Shown here in pieces: positions 51,528 to 60,025 of a DNA stretch of 60,025 nt. Below the pieces are notes generated by a model, which searched no databases, was not told the DNA's origin, and worked only from the letters and a program-made list of their open reading frames with translations. Source of the DNA: an uncultured Butyricimonas sp. (GTDB lineage Bacteria; Bacteroidota; Bacteroidia; Bacteroidales; Marinifilaceae); NCBI GenBank assembly GCA_944321845.1, contig CALUMT010000009.1:1-60025 (forward strand), given 5' to 3'. The position numbers and the translations under genes are program-made. Within the stretch, counting starts at the first letter, position 1, and each line of letters opens with the position of its first letter.

Positions 51528-52751
51528 ATGAACGCACGAAGGATAATAAACAAGGGAGGCAGTTTGCCCGGTCTGAAGGAGAAACGGTACATGCAGAAGC
51601 GTGACATCGTGAGTTTCCTGTACCGGGTGGGGGATTTGTCCAAGCCGGAGATGTGCCGTTTGACCAATATGACGATGCCGACAATCGGGAGGATGCTGGA
51701 GGAGTTGATGGAGGAAGGTTGGGTGATCGATTTGGGATGCGGAATGTCCGGGGGAGGAAAACGTCCTCATATTTTTTCCTTGAACAAGGATGCCGCTTTC
51801 GTGTTGGGAATCGATATCGGACGGGAATACCTGAAGGTGGCCGTGTTTAATCTGAAACATGAGGTGGTCGATAGGATTTTCGTGTATCCCTCGCGATTGG
51901 AGACCGCGGATAAGGATGTGGTGCTGCAGAATATTTGCGGGAGAGTGGAATCCGTCTTGGGGGTGCTGAACGTGGACCGGGCGAGGATCCGGATGGCCGG
52001 TGTCGCTCTTCCCGGGTTGATTGACCGGGAGGGAAACACGTTCACCTATTTGATGTACGAGGACGAGGGATTGAGGGGACGCCTGGAGAAATTGTTAAAG
52101 ATGTCTGTGTTTATTGATAACGACTCGAATGTTATGGCGATGGCAGAACACGCTTTCGGGGTGGCAAAGGGGATTAATAACGTGTTGTGTTTAAGTATTA
52201 ATGAATGCGTTGGGCTTGGTATGATACTTAATTCTCATTTGTATTTGGGGGGAGCGGGTATGGCTGGTGAGTTTGGACATATTCGCATACCAGGACTCGA
52301 TGGACCTTGTCATTGTGGTAAAGTGGGATGCCTGGAAACCGTGGCTTCGAGTCGTGCTATCGTAAAGGCAGCCATGGAGCGGAACGTGCGTATGCCGGAT
52401 GGAGGGGATGTTTCCCTGGAGGGGATTATTCAGGTGGCCCGGCAGGACGAGATTGCCGCGATTGATTTGTTGCAGAAGGTGGGGGAGAAGATCGGGGAGG
52501 GGATTGCCACGTTGCTTCACCTGTTCGATCCGGAGATGGTGGTCATCGGTGGCGAGTTCGTGAAAGCCGGTGATTTGATAACGGTGCCTATTCGTCAGGC
52601 GATGAATAAATATGCCCTGGCCCGGATTCGGGGACATTGTGAGTTGCGCCTGAGTAATTTGGGAAGTGATGCCACTATTCTCGGCACGCAAATGATGGCA
52701 ATGAGCCATTTGCACGAGAGAATGGAAACGGATTTCGCTTTGTATGAATGA
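51528..52751 (+). CDS. ROK family transcriptional regulator (NagC-like)
   Basis: 407 residues. N-terminal winged helix-turn-helix (about 20-85: RDIVSFLYRVGDLSKPEMCRLTNMTMPTIGRMLEELMEEGW). ROK sugar-kinase-like domain: LGIDIGREYLKVAVFN (phosphate loop), IDNDSNVMAMAEHAFG, GMAGEFGHI and the zinc motif CHCGKVGCLE. The HTH makes it a regulator rather than a kinase. It precedes the NagB-PIG-L gene by 23 nt in the same direction, so it probably senses an amino-sugar phosphate and controls that gene and itself (inference). Confidence 0.9.
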   Translation: MNARRIINKGGSLPGLKEKRYMQKRDIVSFLYRVGDLSKPEMCRLTNMTMPTIGRMLEELMEEGWVIDLGCGMSGGGKRPHIFSLNKDAAFVLGIDIGREYLKVAVFNLKHEVVDRIFVYPSRLETADKDVVLQNICGRVESVLGVLNVDRARIRMAGVALPGLIDREGNTFTYLMYEDEGLRGRLEKLLKMSVFIDNDSNVMAMAEHAFGVAKGINNVLCLSINECVGLGMILNSHLYLGGAGMAGEFGHIRIPGLDGPCHCGKVGCLETVASSRAIVKAAMERNVRMPDGGDVSLEGIIQVARQDEIAAIDLLQKVGEKIGEGIATLLHLFDPEMVVIGGEFVKAGDLITVPIRQAMNKYALARIRGHCELRLSNLGSDATILGTQMMAMSHLHERMETDFALYE

Positions 52752-52774
52752 GAAAAAACTAAAGTATACACGAT

Positions 52775-54709
52775 ATGATAACAAAGAATTACATTGCAAA
52801 AGGTGAGGGGGCGGATAGATTTGAGAAGATGCCCGTGCAGATTTATGAGACTGCTGATTCGGCGGTAAAAGCTGTTGCTCGTGAAATCGTGGACCTGGTG
52901 CAGGCGAAGGCTGCCCGGGGGGAGACGTGCGTGTTGGGACTAGCGACGGGTGCTTCTCCGATTAAGTTGTACCAGGAACTGGTGAGAATGCATGAGGAGG
53001 AGGGAGTTTCCTTCCGTAACGTGGTGACTTTTAACCTGGACGAGTATTTGCCTATGGCAAAGGAGTCGGAGCAGAGTTACCATTATTTTATGCATCATCA
53101 TTTGTTTGATCATATTGATATTATTCCCGAGAATGTCCACATTCCGGATGGAACGTTGAAGAATGACGAGGAAATTGAGCGATTCTGCCGTTCCTACGAG
53201 GAGGCTATCGTGCGTGCCGGGGGAATTGATTTGCAGATATTGGGTATCGGTCGTACGGGACATATCGGGTTCAATGAACCGGGATCTTTCCTGAACTCCC
53301 GGACCCGGAAGGTGTACCTGAATGATTTGACGATAAAGGATGCCACGAAGGATTTTGGTAGTCGCGAATTGGTTCCCACGAAGGCCATCACGATGGGTGT
53401 GGGTACGATTATGCAGGCTCGCCGCGTGATTCTGTTGGCGTGGGGAGAGAAGAAGGCGCCTATTATTAAGGCTACCGTGGAGGGAAAGGTGTCGGATTCC
53501 GTACCGGCCACGTTCCTGCAGATGCATTCCAACGTGCAGTTTGTTATTGATAGCGAAGCTGCAAGTGAGTTGACCCGTGCTGATCGTCCCTGGTTGGTAA
53601 GTAAGGTGGTTTGGGATGATAAATTGACCCGTAAGGCTGTCGTTCGTTTGTGTCAGACGGTGGGTAAGCCGATTCTGAAAGTGGAGAACCGGGATTACGA
53701 GGATAACGGGTTGGTTGATTTGATTGATAAGTACGGTTCCGCGAATAAGGTGAATATTGCGGTATTCAATGATTTGCAGCACACGATTTCCGGATGGCCG
53801 GGAGGAAAGCCGAACGCGGATGATTCTACTCGTCCGGAACGGGCTATCCCGTACCCGAAGCGGGTGTTGATTTTCAGCCCGCATCCGGATGATGATGTTA
53901 TTTCCATGGGTGGTACAGAGGCACGTCTGGTGGAGCAGGGACATGAGGTGCATGCCGTTTACCAGACCTCGGGAAGTATTGCCGTGTTGGATGATTATTT
54001 GTTCCAGACGTTGGATTTGGCAGACCGATTTAATCGGCATGGAGATAAGGAAGAGGGTGAGAATAAGTTCCAGCGTTTGAAAAAGTTGTTGGCATCTCGT
54101 GAGCCGAATGAACCGGAATCTGCCGAGTTGTTGGCTTATAAGGCCACGTTGCGGCAAGTGGAGGCATTGGCAGCCTGTCGGTTTATCGGTATACCTGAAG
54201 AGCGGGTACATTTCTTGAATATGCCGTTCTACGAGACCGGTTCCGTGAAGAAAAAGCCGTTGAGTAAGGAAGATATTGATATTATCGTGAAGTTGTTGCG
54301 GGAAGTGAAGCCGCACCAGATATATGCCGCTGGAGATTTGGCGGATCCGCATGGGACGCATAGCACGTGCTTGAACGCGATTATACAGGCTTTCGATGTG
54401 GTGAAGGATGATGATTGGTTCAAGGAATGCTACGTGTGGTTGTACCGCGGGGCTTGGATGGAATGGGAGATCGAGAAGGTGGATATGGCTGTTCCGGTCA
54501 GTCCGTCGGAATTGTCGATCAAACGGAAGGCTATTTATAAGCACGGTTCGCAGAATAATGGTCCTGCTTATCCGGGTGATGATCCCCGGGAATTCTGGCA
54601 ACGGGCTGAAGACCGTAACCGGAATACAGCAGATTTGTACAATAAATTAGGGATGGCGGAATACGAGGCTATGGAGGTATTTGTCCGCTATCGTCATGGC
54701 GAGAGATGA
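52775..54709 (+). CDS. nagB: Glucosamine-6-phosphate deaminase fused to a PIG-L/LmbE deacetylase domain
   Basis: 644 residues. The NagB domain (about 20-290) has VLGLATGASPIKLYQELV, VTFNLDEYLPM and LGIGRTGHIGFNEPGSF with the catalytic Asp/Glu/His set, and converts glucosamine-6-phosphate to fructose-6-phosphate and ammonia. The PIG-L/LmbE domain (about 365-640) has the metal motif FSPHPDDDVISMGG and the second His pair in DPHGTHSTC, typical of N-acetylglucosaminyl deacetylases. The fusion is known in Bacteroidota and could couple deacetylation with deamination, replacing a separate NagA. Co-transcribed with the ROK regulator; terminator follows. Confidence 0.93.
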   Translation: MITKNYIAKGEGADRFEKMPVQIYETADSAVKAVAREIVDLVQAKAARGETCVLGLATGASPIKLYQELVRMHEEEGVSFRNVVTFNLDEYLPMAKESEQSYHYFMHHHLFDHIDIIPENVHIPDGTLKNDEEIERFCRSYEEAIVRAGGIDLQILGIGRTGHIGFNEPGSFLNSRTRKVYLNDLTIKDATKDFGSRELVPTKAITMGVGTIMQARRVILLAWGEKKAPIIKATVEGKVSDSVPATFLQMHSNVQFVIDSEAASELTRADRPWLVSKVVWDDKLTRKAVVRLCQTVGKPILKVENRDYEDNGLVDLIDKYGSANKVNIAVFNDLQHTISGWPGGKPNADDSTRPERAIPYPKRVLIFSPHPDDDVISMGGTEARLVEQGHEVHAVYQTSGSIAVLDDYLFQTLDLADRFNRHGDKEEGENKFQRLKKLLASREPNEPESAELLAYKATLRQVEALAACRFIGIPEERVHFLNMPFYETGSVKKKPLSKEDIDIIVKLLREVKPHQIYAAGDLADPHGTHSTCLNAIIQAFDVVKDDDWFKECYVWLYRGAWMEWEIEKVDMAVPVSPSELSIKRKAIYKHGSQNNGPAYPGDDPREFWQRAEDRNRNTADLYNKLGMAEYEAMEVFVRYRHGER

Positions 54710-54730
54710 TTTTGTGTTTTAATATCTGGG

Positions 54731-54759
54731 CGACACGTGCCGGCGTGTCGTTTTTTTTT
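54731..54759 (+). terminator. Terminator of the ROK-nagB operon
   Basis: CGACACG (54731-54737) / CGTGTCG (54744-54750) followed by nine T. Confidence 0.9.
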
Positions 54760-54821
54760 ATTGCCATGAACGTTTTCTTCTTTATGCGTGGGGAAAAAAT
54801 ATGGTTGAAAGTGGGGATTGT

Positions 54822-55718
54822 TCAGATTAATTTCATTTTTAGAATGGGAAATGGATTGCCCTGCTCATCGGTATTTGTCCGCTCGAATGTTTGGAATCCG
54901 ATGTGTTTATAAAAGTTCTCTGCAGTTTGATTCTGTTCGTTTACATCTATATAGATTGCGTGATAGTCTTTAATTGCAATATTAATAAGTGTTTTCCCAA
55001 ATCCTTGTCCAAAATTGTCTGGTGCAACGAATAACATTTCAATTTTCTGATTCTCGATGCCGATGAAGGCGATGGTTTTTTCTTTCTGGTATAAGACAAT
55101 GAGGTGTTCTATGTCTCGAATGGAATCATGGACGAAAGGTATTAGATTTTCGATGTCATCAGTGTCAAGGAAATGATGGCTTTCCCGGACAGAGGTTTTC
55201 CATAATTCAACAAGTGACGTAACGAATGTGGCCGTTCGTTCGTTTTTTGGGATAATATGGAGATTAGCGAGGTGTTTACGAAAGTAAAGCATGTCCGTGA
55301 GGATTTTACCATCTTCGATAATCGGGTGTTCATAGTTAAGCGTGAAGAAGTTCGGGATGCAATGGGAATACTTGAATCCGCAGTTCGTGTAGAAAGATAC
55401 ATGTTGTTTGCTATCTCCTGTCCCGACATACATGATACGCGATTGCTTGCTATAATGCTGGCATAGAAATTCTACCATTTCTTTTCCATAGCCTTTTCTT
55501 TGATGTTGTGGAGGTACGGCAATGTTTTTCAGTTCGCGTACGCCATCTCCTTCTTGGGTGATGACAGCAACGCATACAACTTCACGTGCAGGATTATACA
55601 TGGCGAACATATCACCTCTTTCCAGATAACGGTTAATCATGGATTCCTGTTCATCTGCCAATAGAAGAAGTGGCATAAATTGTTTCTTGTCTGCCGTGAT
55701 CTGTTCGATAGTCACCAT
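54822..55718 (-). CDS. Protein with two GNAT acetyltransferase domains
   Basis: 298 residues. First GNAT (about 1-150): LKNIAVPPQHQRKGYGKEMVEFL gives the acetyl-CoA loop Q-R-K-G-Y-G, followed by FYTNCGFKYSH. Second GNAT (about 160-298): IEMLFVAPDNFGQGFGKTLINIAI (loop G-Q-G-F-G) and AENFYKHIGFQTFER. Each half is found as a separate enzyme elsewhere (YhbS/AttT-like and YjaB/PhnO-like), so this is a tandem fusion. Substrate unknown; small-molecule or protein N-acetylation. No clear promoter box was found upstream. AT-richer than its neighbours. Confidence 0.85.
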   Translation of the reverse strand: MVTIEQITADKKQFMPLLLLADEQESMINRYLERGDMFAMYNPAREVVCVAVITQEGDGVRELKNIAVPPQHQRKGYGKEMVEFLCQHYSKQSRIMYVGTGDSKQHVSFYTNCGFKYSHCIPNFFTLNYEHPIIEDGKILTDMLYFRKHLANLHIIPKNERTATFVTSLVELWKTSVRESHHFLDTDDIENLIPFVHDSIRDIEHLIVLYQKEKTIAFIGIENQKIEMLFVAPDNFGQGFGKTLINIAIKDYHAIYIDVNEQNQTAENFYKHIGFQTFERTNTDEQGNPFPILKMKLI

Positions 55719-55793
55719 GTATGTCCTTTACTGCTCTAAGTTTATATTTGTGTTATTGAAATGATGAGGTCCTGTATGTGGATTACGTGCTAT

Positions 55794-57431
55794 TTATTTT
55801 TTGCGCTCGATTTCCCGTAGGTTTTCCATTTTCTTTTTTCTTAGGAATCCTTGGATATCTTCGAGATGTTCTGTGACTTTCCCTCCGCCGAATTCATATA
55901 CCTTTTTCACGAGTCCGGTGAGAAAATCTCGGTCATGTGAAACCACAATGAGGGTACCGTCGAAATCGTTCAGGGCGCTTTTTAGGATATCCTTCGTGCG
56001 TAAATCGAGGTGATTCGTGGGCTCGTCCAGAATTAGCAGGTTCACGGGAGACAGAAGCAGCTTGATCATGGCTAAACGGGTTCTTTCTCCACCGGAAAGG
56101 ACTTTTACTTTTTTGTCAATGTCGTCTCCGCTGAACATGAAAGCACCCAGCATGTCTTTTATCTTGTGCTTCAATTCCAGCGGGGTGACATCATCGATTG
56201 TCTGGAATACCGTCAGGTTCTCGTCCATGAGAGAGGCTTCATTTTGGGCAAAATAACCGATCTTGACATTGTAGCCGAGTGATAGTTTGCCGGTATAGGG
56301 AATTTCTCCCATGATACATTTTACGAGCGTGGACTTTCCTTCGCCGTTACGTCCCACGAAGGCTACTTTTTCGCCTTTTTCAATGGTGAAATGGGCATCT
56401 TTGAATACAATGTGTCCGTCATAATCTTTTGTTAATTCTTCCGCTATAACGGGATATTTCCCGGAGTTTGGGGCGGGAGGAAATTTCAGGCGAAGCATGG
56501 ACGTGTCTTCCTCGTCTACTTCGACGAGTTCCAGTTTTTCCAGCATTCTTACACGCGATTGCACTTGCAGGGTTTTGGAATAAGTGCCTTTGAAGCGTTC
56601 GATGAAGTCCTTGGTTTCGGCAATCATTTTTTGTTGCTCATCATAGGCCTTTTGTTGTTGTATCCGGCGTTCCTGGCGGAGAACAAGGTATTGGGAATAG
56701 TTTACCTTGTAATCGTAGATGCGTCCCATGGTGACTTCAATAGTCCGGGTGGTGATGTTGTCGACGAAAGTCCTGTCATGTGAAATCACAACTACCGCTT
56801 TCCCGTTCGTGATGAGAAAATCCTCCAGCCATTGTATAGATTCTATATCCAGGTGGTTCGTCGGCTCGTCGAGTAACAGGATATCCGGGTTTTTAAGCAG
56901 CATTTTGGCCAATTCGATACGCATTCTCCAGCCTCCGCTGAAATCAGAAGTCGGGCGCTGGAAATCTTCTCTGGTGAATCCTAAACCGAGAAGAATTTTT
57001 TCCACGTCGGCCTCGAAATGAGTGGTGTCGATGCTATAATATTTTTCACTGAGCGTGGAGACTTCCTCGATGAGTTTGTAATATTCCGGGGAATCATAAT
57101 CGGTTCGCTCCATGAGTTGTTGGTTCAATTCTTCGATTTTTTTCTCCATCTCGAACAGATGGGCAAATGCTTGCGATGCCTCATCGAAAACAGTGCGACT
57201 GTTCTCCGTCATCAAATGTTGTGGTAGGTAGGCGACCACGGTGTCTTTAGGAGTCGTGATTGTTCCGGAGGTGGGTTTTTGTTGTCCGGCAAGAATCTTT
57301 AATAAGGTGGATTTTCCGGCTCCGTTTTTTCCCATGAGGGCAATCCTGTCCTTGTCGTTGATGACGAAAGAAATGTTTTTAAAAAGGGTTCTGTTTCCGA
57401 ATTCTACTGTCAATCCGTCTACTGCAAGCAT
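55794..57431 (-). CDS. ABC-F family ATPase (translation factor type)
   Basis: 545 residues with no membrane segments. Two ABC modules. First: GKNGAGKSTLLKILAG (about 34-49), FSGGWRMRIELAKML, DILLLDEPTNHLD. Second: GRNGEGKSTLVKCIMG (about 355), LSGGERTRLAMIKLLL, LLILDEPTNHLD. The interdomain linker with coiled-coil residues (about 245-310) matches the P-site tRNA interaction motif region of ABC-F proteins, and there is a short basic C-terminal tail. ABC-F proteins act on ribosomes (EttA/Uup/YbiT group) or protect against antibiotics; the housekeeping type is more likely here. Upstream TATCTTCG at 57468-57475 may be a variant -7 box. Confidence 0.92.
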   Translation of the reverse strand: MLAVDGLTVEFGNRTLFKNISFVINDKDRIALMGKNGAGKSTLLKILAGQQKPTSGTITTPKDTVVAYLPQHLMTENSRTVFDEASQAFAHLFEMEKKIEELNQQLMERTDYDSPEYYKLIEEVSTLSEKYYSIDTTHFEADVEKILLGLGFTREDFQRPTSDFSGGWRMRIELAKMLLKNPDILLLDEPTNHLDIESIQWLEDFLITNGKAVVVISHDRTFVDNITTRTIEVTMGRIYDYKVNYSQYLVLRQERRIQQQKAYDEQQKMIAETKDFIERFKGTYSKTLQVQSRVRMLEKLELVEVDEEDTSMLRLKFPPAPNSGKYPVIAEELTKDYDGHIVFKDAHFTIEKGEKVAFVGRNGEGKSTLVKCIMGEIPYTGKLSLGYNVKIGYFAQNEASLMDENLTVFQTIDDVTPLELKHKIKDMLGAFMFSGDDIDKKVKVLSGGERTRLAMIKLLLSPVNLLILDEPTNHLDLRTKDILKSALNDFDGTLIVVSHDRDFLTGLVKKVYEFGGGKVTEHLEDIQGFLRKKKMENLREIERKK

Positions 57432-57554
57432 ATTCTGTTGTTTTTGGTATGTTCTTAAAATCTTGCGCGAAGATAGAATAATATTTGTATATGCTTGAGA
57501 ATTTCCAGGAATGGAAAATGTTGTCCGCGGAATCTTTATTTAATGTATGGATAC

Positions 57555-57584
57555 AAAATTCCCCCGAAGTTATTTCGGGGGAAT
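57555..57584 (-). terminator. Terminator of the 2-oxoacid oxidoreductase operon
   Basis: On the minus strand ATTCCCCCGAA / TTCGGGGGAAT (57574-57584 with 57558-57568), then TTTTG. Confidence 0.8.
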
Positions 57585-57590
57585 GATGGA

Positions 57591-58142
57591 TTATAGTTGG
57601 TTAACAACATCCACGTGTTTCATACCCATCTGGATGGCCTCGATATTCATCGGGATCATCTTGTGGTGACGGGCCGGTAGAGATTTTTGCAATCCTTTTT
57701 CCACGTTATCCAATTTTACGATAGGTTTCACTTTCAAGAAACCGCCGAGGATAATCATGTTGAAAATTTTTGGATTACCGGCTTCTGCAGCAAGAGCTGT
57801 CCCCTCAACCTTGTAGATATTGATATCTTTACGGGTGGGTTCATGGGTGATACCGTTCGGGTCATAAATCAAAACTCCTCCCGGTTTAACACGGCTCTCG
57901 AATTTATCCATTGACTGTTGGTTCAGTACGATAGCTGTATCGTATTGAGTCAAGATCGGAGAACTGATACGTTCGTCGCTTAATATCACGGTTACGTTGG
58001 CAGTACCTCCACGCATTTCAGGACCGTAAGAAGGCATCCAAGCCACTTCTTGATCTTGCATGATTCCTGAGTAGGCAAGAATCTTTCCCATGGAAAGAAC
58101 TCCCTGTCCCCCGAATCCTGCTATAATGATTTCTTCTGTCAT
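57591..58142 (-). CDS. 2-oxoacid:ferredoxin oxidoreductase, gamma subunit
   Basis: 183 residues. The family start IIIAGFGGQGVLSMGKILAYSG (about 5-26) and SYGPEMRGGTANVTVILSDERISSP (about 38-62) are diagnostic of the gamma domain that shapes the coenzyme A site. Last gene of the operon, 24 nt after the beta subunit. Substrate (2-oxoglutarate, branched-chain 2-oxoacids or pyruvate) cannot be fixed from this subunit. Confidence 0.92.
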   Translation of the reverse strand: MTEEIIIAGFGGQGVLSMGKILAYSGIMQDQEVAWMPSYGPEMRGGTANVTVILSDERISSPILTQYDTAIVLNQQSMDKFESRVKPGGVLIYDPNGITHEPTRKDINIYKVEGTALAAEAGNPKIFNMIILGGFLKVKPIVKLDNVEKGLQKSLPARHHKMIPMNIEAIQMGMKHVDVVNQL

Positions 58143-58166
58143 GTCTGTCTAAATTTATAGAACTGA

Positions 58167-58934
58167 TTAAATATCTTTCATGTCTCCTAATGGATATTTC
58201 GGGAACATATTTTCCACCATCCATTTGTTAGCTTGAACGGGATCCAGTTTCCATCCGGAGTTACAAGTGCTGACGATTTCCACGAAAGAAGTACCTTTGT
58301 CCTTTTTCGTGTTCTCGAAAGCCTTGCGGATAGCTGCTTTTGCTTTACGAACGGCAGCCGGAGTATGTACCGCTTGACGGGTTACATAGCAAGTACCGTC
58401 TAATTGAGCCAACAATTCAGTGATCTTCAACGGGAATCCGTTCAATTTTGCATCACGTCCGTAAGGAGTCGTGGCGGTAACTTGACCTAACAAGGTCGTT
58501 GGAGCCATTTGTCCTCCGGTCATACCGTAGATAGCATTGTTGATGAAGATAATGACGATATTTTCTCCACGGTTACAAGCGTGCATAACTTCACCGCAAC
58601 CGATAGATGCCAAGTCTCCATCTCCCTGGTACGTGAACACGTACTTCTCCGGGTGCAGGCGGCTGATACCTGTGGCAACGGCTGGTGCACGTCCGTGAGC
58701 GGCTTCTGCCCAGTCAATATCCAAATAATTGTAAGCCAATACAGAGCAACCAACGGGAGAAACTCCAATCGTCTTGTCCTGGATGCCCATTTCCTCGATA
58801 ACCTCGGCAACAAGCTTATGAACTACCCCGTGCAAACAACCCGGACAGTAGTGCATAACGTTATCGGTAAGTACCGGAGTCTTTTTATAGACAATGTTTT
58901 CCGGTTTGATTATATCTTCTAAATTTACTGACAT
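58167..58934 (-). CDS. 2-oxoacid:ferredoxin oxidoreductase, beta (TPP-binding) subunit
   Basis: 255 residues. Thiamine-diphosphate motif: GDGDLASIGCGEVMHACNRGENIVIIFINNAIYGMTGGQMAPTT gives the GDG...NN metal/diphosphate site. Preceding CPGCLHGVVHKLV and GVSPVGCSVLAYNYLDIDWAEAAHGRAPAVATG are conserved. It lacks its own Fe-S cluster-rich C-terminus, so electrons pass to a separate ferredoxin-like subunit. Starts 3 nt after the alpha gene. Confidence 0.93.
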   Translation of the reverse strand: MSVNLEDIIKPENIVYKKTPVLTDNVMHYCPGCLHGVVHKLVAEVIEEMGIQDKTIGVSPVGCSVLAYNYLDIDWAEAAHGRAPAVATGISRLHPEKYVFTYQGDGDLASIGCGEVMHACNRGENIVIIFINNAIYGMTGGQMAPTTLLGQVTATTPYGRDAKLNGFPLKITELLAQLDGTCYVTRQAVHTPAAVRKAKAAIRKAFENTKKDKGTSFVEIVSTCNSGWKLDPVQANKWMVENMFPKYPLGDMKDI

Positions 58935-58937
58935 AAC

Positions 58938-60023
58938 TTATGCTCCTATAATTTGTTTTTCAAGTGCTTCTACAATCTCCTCCGGTGTCGGGATAACTCC
59001 ACCAAAACGTCCGTAATGTTCAACTGGAATAGTTCCGTTTACGGCCAAACGTACATCTTCAACCATTTGTCCGGCACTCATCTCGACAGTCAAGATACCC
59101 TTAACTTTCTTGGACAGGCGGATAACCTCTTTCGTCGGGAACGGGTACAGGGTAATCGGGCGAAGAATACCAACCTTGATACCCTTCTCGCGGGCTAATT
59201 GTACAGCCTTCTGGCAAATACGGGAAGCAGAACCATAAGCCACAAACAAGTACTCTGCGTCATCACAATACAATTCCTCGAAGCGAACTTCCTTCTCTTC
59301 CATTTCCCGGTATTTGGCTTGCAACTTGTGGTTGAATACCTCTTGTTTGTAAGAATCCAACTCCAAAGAAGTGATGGTATTGTGTGGACGATTGGCTTTC
59401 TTTCCGGTCAATGCCCAGCTTTCAGACATCTTGGAAATTTCTTCGTCAGTCCAACGAGGTTTGTAATCGCTCAATTGAACCTTTTCCATCATTTGTCCGA
59501 TAACACCGTCGGCAAGAATCATGGCCGGGTTGCGATACTTGAATGCCAATTCAAAACCAAGATCAACGAAATCGTTCATTTCCTGCACGGATGCGGGAGC
59601 CAAAACGATCAAATGATAGTCACCGTGACCACCACCTTTAACGGCCTGGAAATAGTCACTCTGGGCCGGTTGAATAGTTCCCAATCCTGGGCCTCCACGT
59701 ACAACATCCACTACAAGGCAAGGAACCTCGGCTCCAGCCAAGTATGTCAAACCTTCCTGCATCAAGGAGATACCGGGGCTGGATGAAGATGTCATCACTT
59801 TCTTTCCGGTAGCGGCTGCTCCGTATACCATATTGATGGAGGCCAATTCACTCTCTGCTTGCAATACGACCATTCCCGTTTCCTCCCAGGGTTTACGTAA
59901 CATGAGAGTTTCCATGACTTCGGATTGCGGGGTAATAGGGTAGCCAAAATAGCCGTCGCATCCGCAACGGATTGCTGCCTCAGCTATTACCTCATTACCT
60001 TTCATTAATTTTACTTCTGCCAT
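58938..60023 (-). CDS. 2-oxoacid:ferredoxin oxidoreductase, alpha subunit (VorB/KorA-like)
   Basis: 361 residues, complete: the ATG is at 60023-60021, two bases from the window edge. Pyrimidine domain: KLMKGNEVIAEAAIRCGCDGYFGYPITPQSEVMETL (YPITP is the family signature) and MTSSSSPGISLMQEGLTYLAGAEVPCLVVDVVRGGPGLGTIQPAQSDYF. The transketolase C-like domain (about 245-350) includes LFVAYGSASRICQKAV and GRFGGVIPTPEEIVEAL. The order alpha-beta-gamma matches VorBAC/KorABC operons; a small 4Fe-4S subunit would be expected just outside the window. Oxidative decarboxylation of 2-oxoacids to acyl-CoA with ferredoxin reduction in an anaerobe. Confidence 0.93.
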   Translation of the reverse strand: MAEVKLMKGNEVIAEAAIRCGCDGYFGYPITPQSEVMETLMLRKPWEETGMVVLQAESELASINMVYGAAATGKKVMTSSSSPGISLMQEGLTYLAGAEVPCLVVDVVRGGPGLGTIQPAQSDYFQAVKGGGHGDYHLIVLAPASVQEMNDFVDLGFELAFKYRNPAMILADGVIGQMMEKVQLSDYKPRWTDEEISKMSESWALTGKKANRPHNTITSLELDSYKQEVFNHKLQAKYREMEEKEVRFEELYCDDAEYLFVAYGSASRICQKAVQLAREKGIKVGILRPITLYPFPTKEVIRLSKKVKGILTVEMSAGQMVEDVRLAVNGTIPVEHYGRFGGVIPTPEEIVEALEKQIIGA

Positions 60024-60025
60024 TT

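Noticed and set aside
52940-54601. Long minus-strand reading frame (553 codons) opposite nagB
   Set aside because: Antisense to the well-supported NagB-PIG-L gene, His/Arg/Leu-rich low-complexity translation, no family match.

Overview
The window looks like a chromosomal segment of a gut-type Bacteroidota (Bacteroidales). Evidence: many upstream regions carry the Bacteroidota -7 box TAnnTTTG, in several cases with a TTTG -33 box exactly 19 bp upstream (tRNA-Asn, SRP RNA, fimbrial operon). Starts mostly lack Shine-Dalgarno sequences. Family content is also typical: fimbrillin/DUF4906/DUF5119/DUF3575 fimbrial genes, lipoprotein TamL, DUF2023 beside flavodoxin, DUF5063, DUF4922, and a NagB-PIG-L fusion. 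I infer a member close to Odoribacter/Butyricimonas, but the sequence alone does not fix the genus.

Layout: 1-2300 is an AT-rich, decayed accessory patch: a broken HSP90/sacsin-like + DUF3883 protein, a transposase-OrfA-like relic and a perfect 20-bp inverted repeat. 2368-10230 (minus) holds purM, a LytS/LytTR two-component pair, a MacAB-TolC-like efflux operon and tRNA-Asn. 10386-11692 has a small PAS protein followed by an orphan Cas6, and a convergent 40-residue basic protein. 12157-16862 (plus) is gcvT, then serC-serA-DUF1015. 16910-21117 (minus) is a NatAB-like exporter and a biotin-dependent acyl-CoA carboxylase (beta subunit + biotin carrier), divergent from an orphan ECF sigma factor. 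21808-22744 is flavodoxin + DUF2023. 23308-31425 (plus) is tamB-tamL and a cation diffusion facilitator. 31680-33443 (minus) has an SRP RNA-tRNA-Thr-tRNA-Thr cluster, a DUF5063/3'-5' exonuclease pair and tRNA-Ser. 33489-38421 (minus) is a three-gene operon: GT2-DUF4922 fusion, SpoIID/LytB protein, AmpG-like MFS carrier. It is followed by a TlpA-like lipoprotein and a decayed partial copy of the GT2-DUF4922 5' end.

40854-49173 (minus) is a six-gene fimbrial operon (DUF3575, DUF5119, two fimbrillins, FimB/Mfa2-like anchor, DUF4906 tip-like protein). Its well-formed promoter is separated from the first gene by a leader containing (TG)23 and a 14-bp inverted repeat, a good candidate for a phase-variable contingency locus. 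49943-51400 is metK with a leader that matches the SAM-II riboswitch class. 51528-54709 is a ROK regulator with a NagB-PIG-L fusion. 54822-57431 holds a double GNAT protein and an ABC-F ATPase. 57591-60023 holds the gamma, beta and alpha subunits of a 2-oxoacid:ferredoxin oxidoreductase that continues beyond the window.

Most interesting signals: the (TG)23 leader of the fimbrial operon; three intergenic arrays of 11-bp-period direct repeats with unrelated sequences (11924-11988, 22945-22966, 49732-49798); the orphan PAS-Cas6 pair; the partial gene duplication around the TlpA-like gene; the SAM-II-like leader of metK; and SRP RNA apparently co-transcribed with two tRNA-Thr genes.
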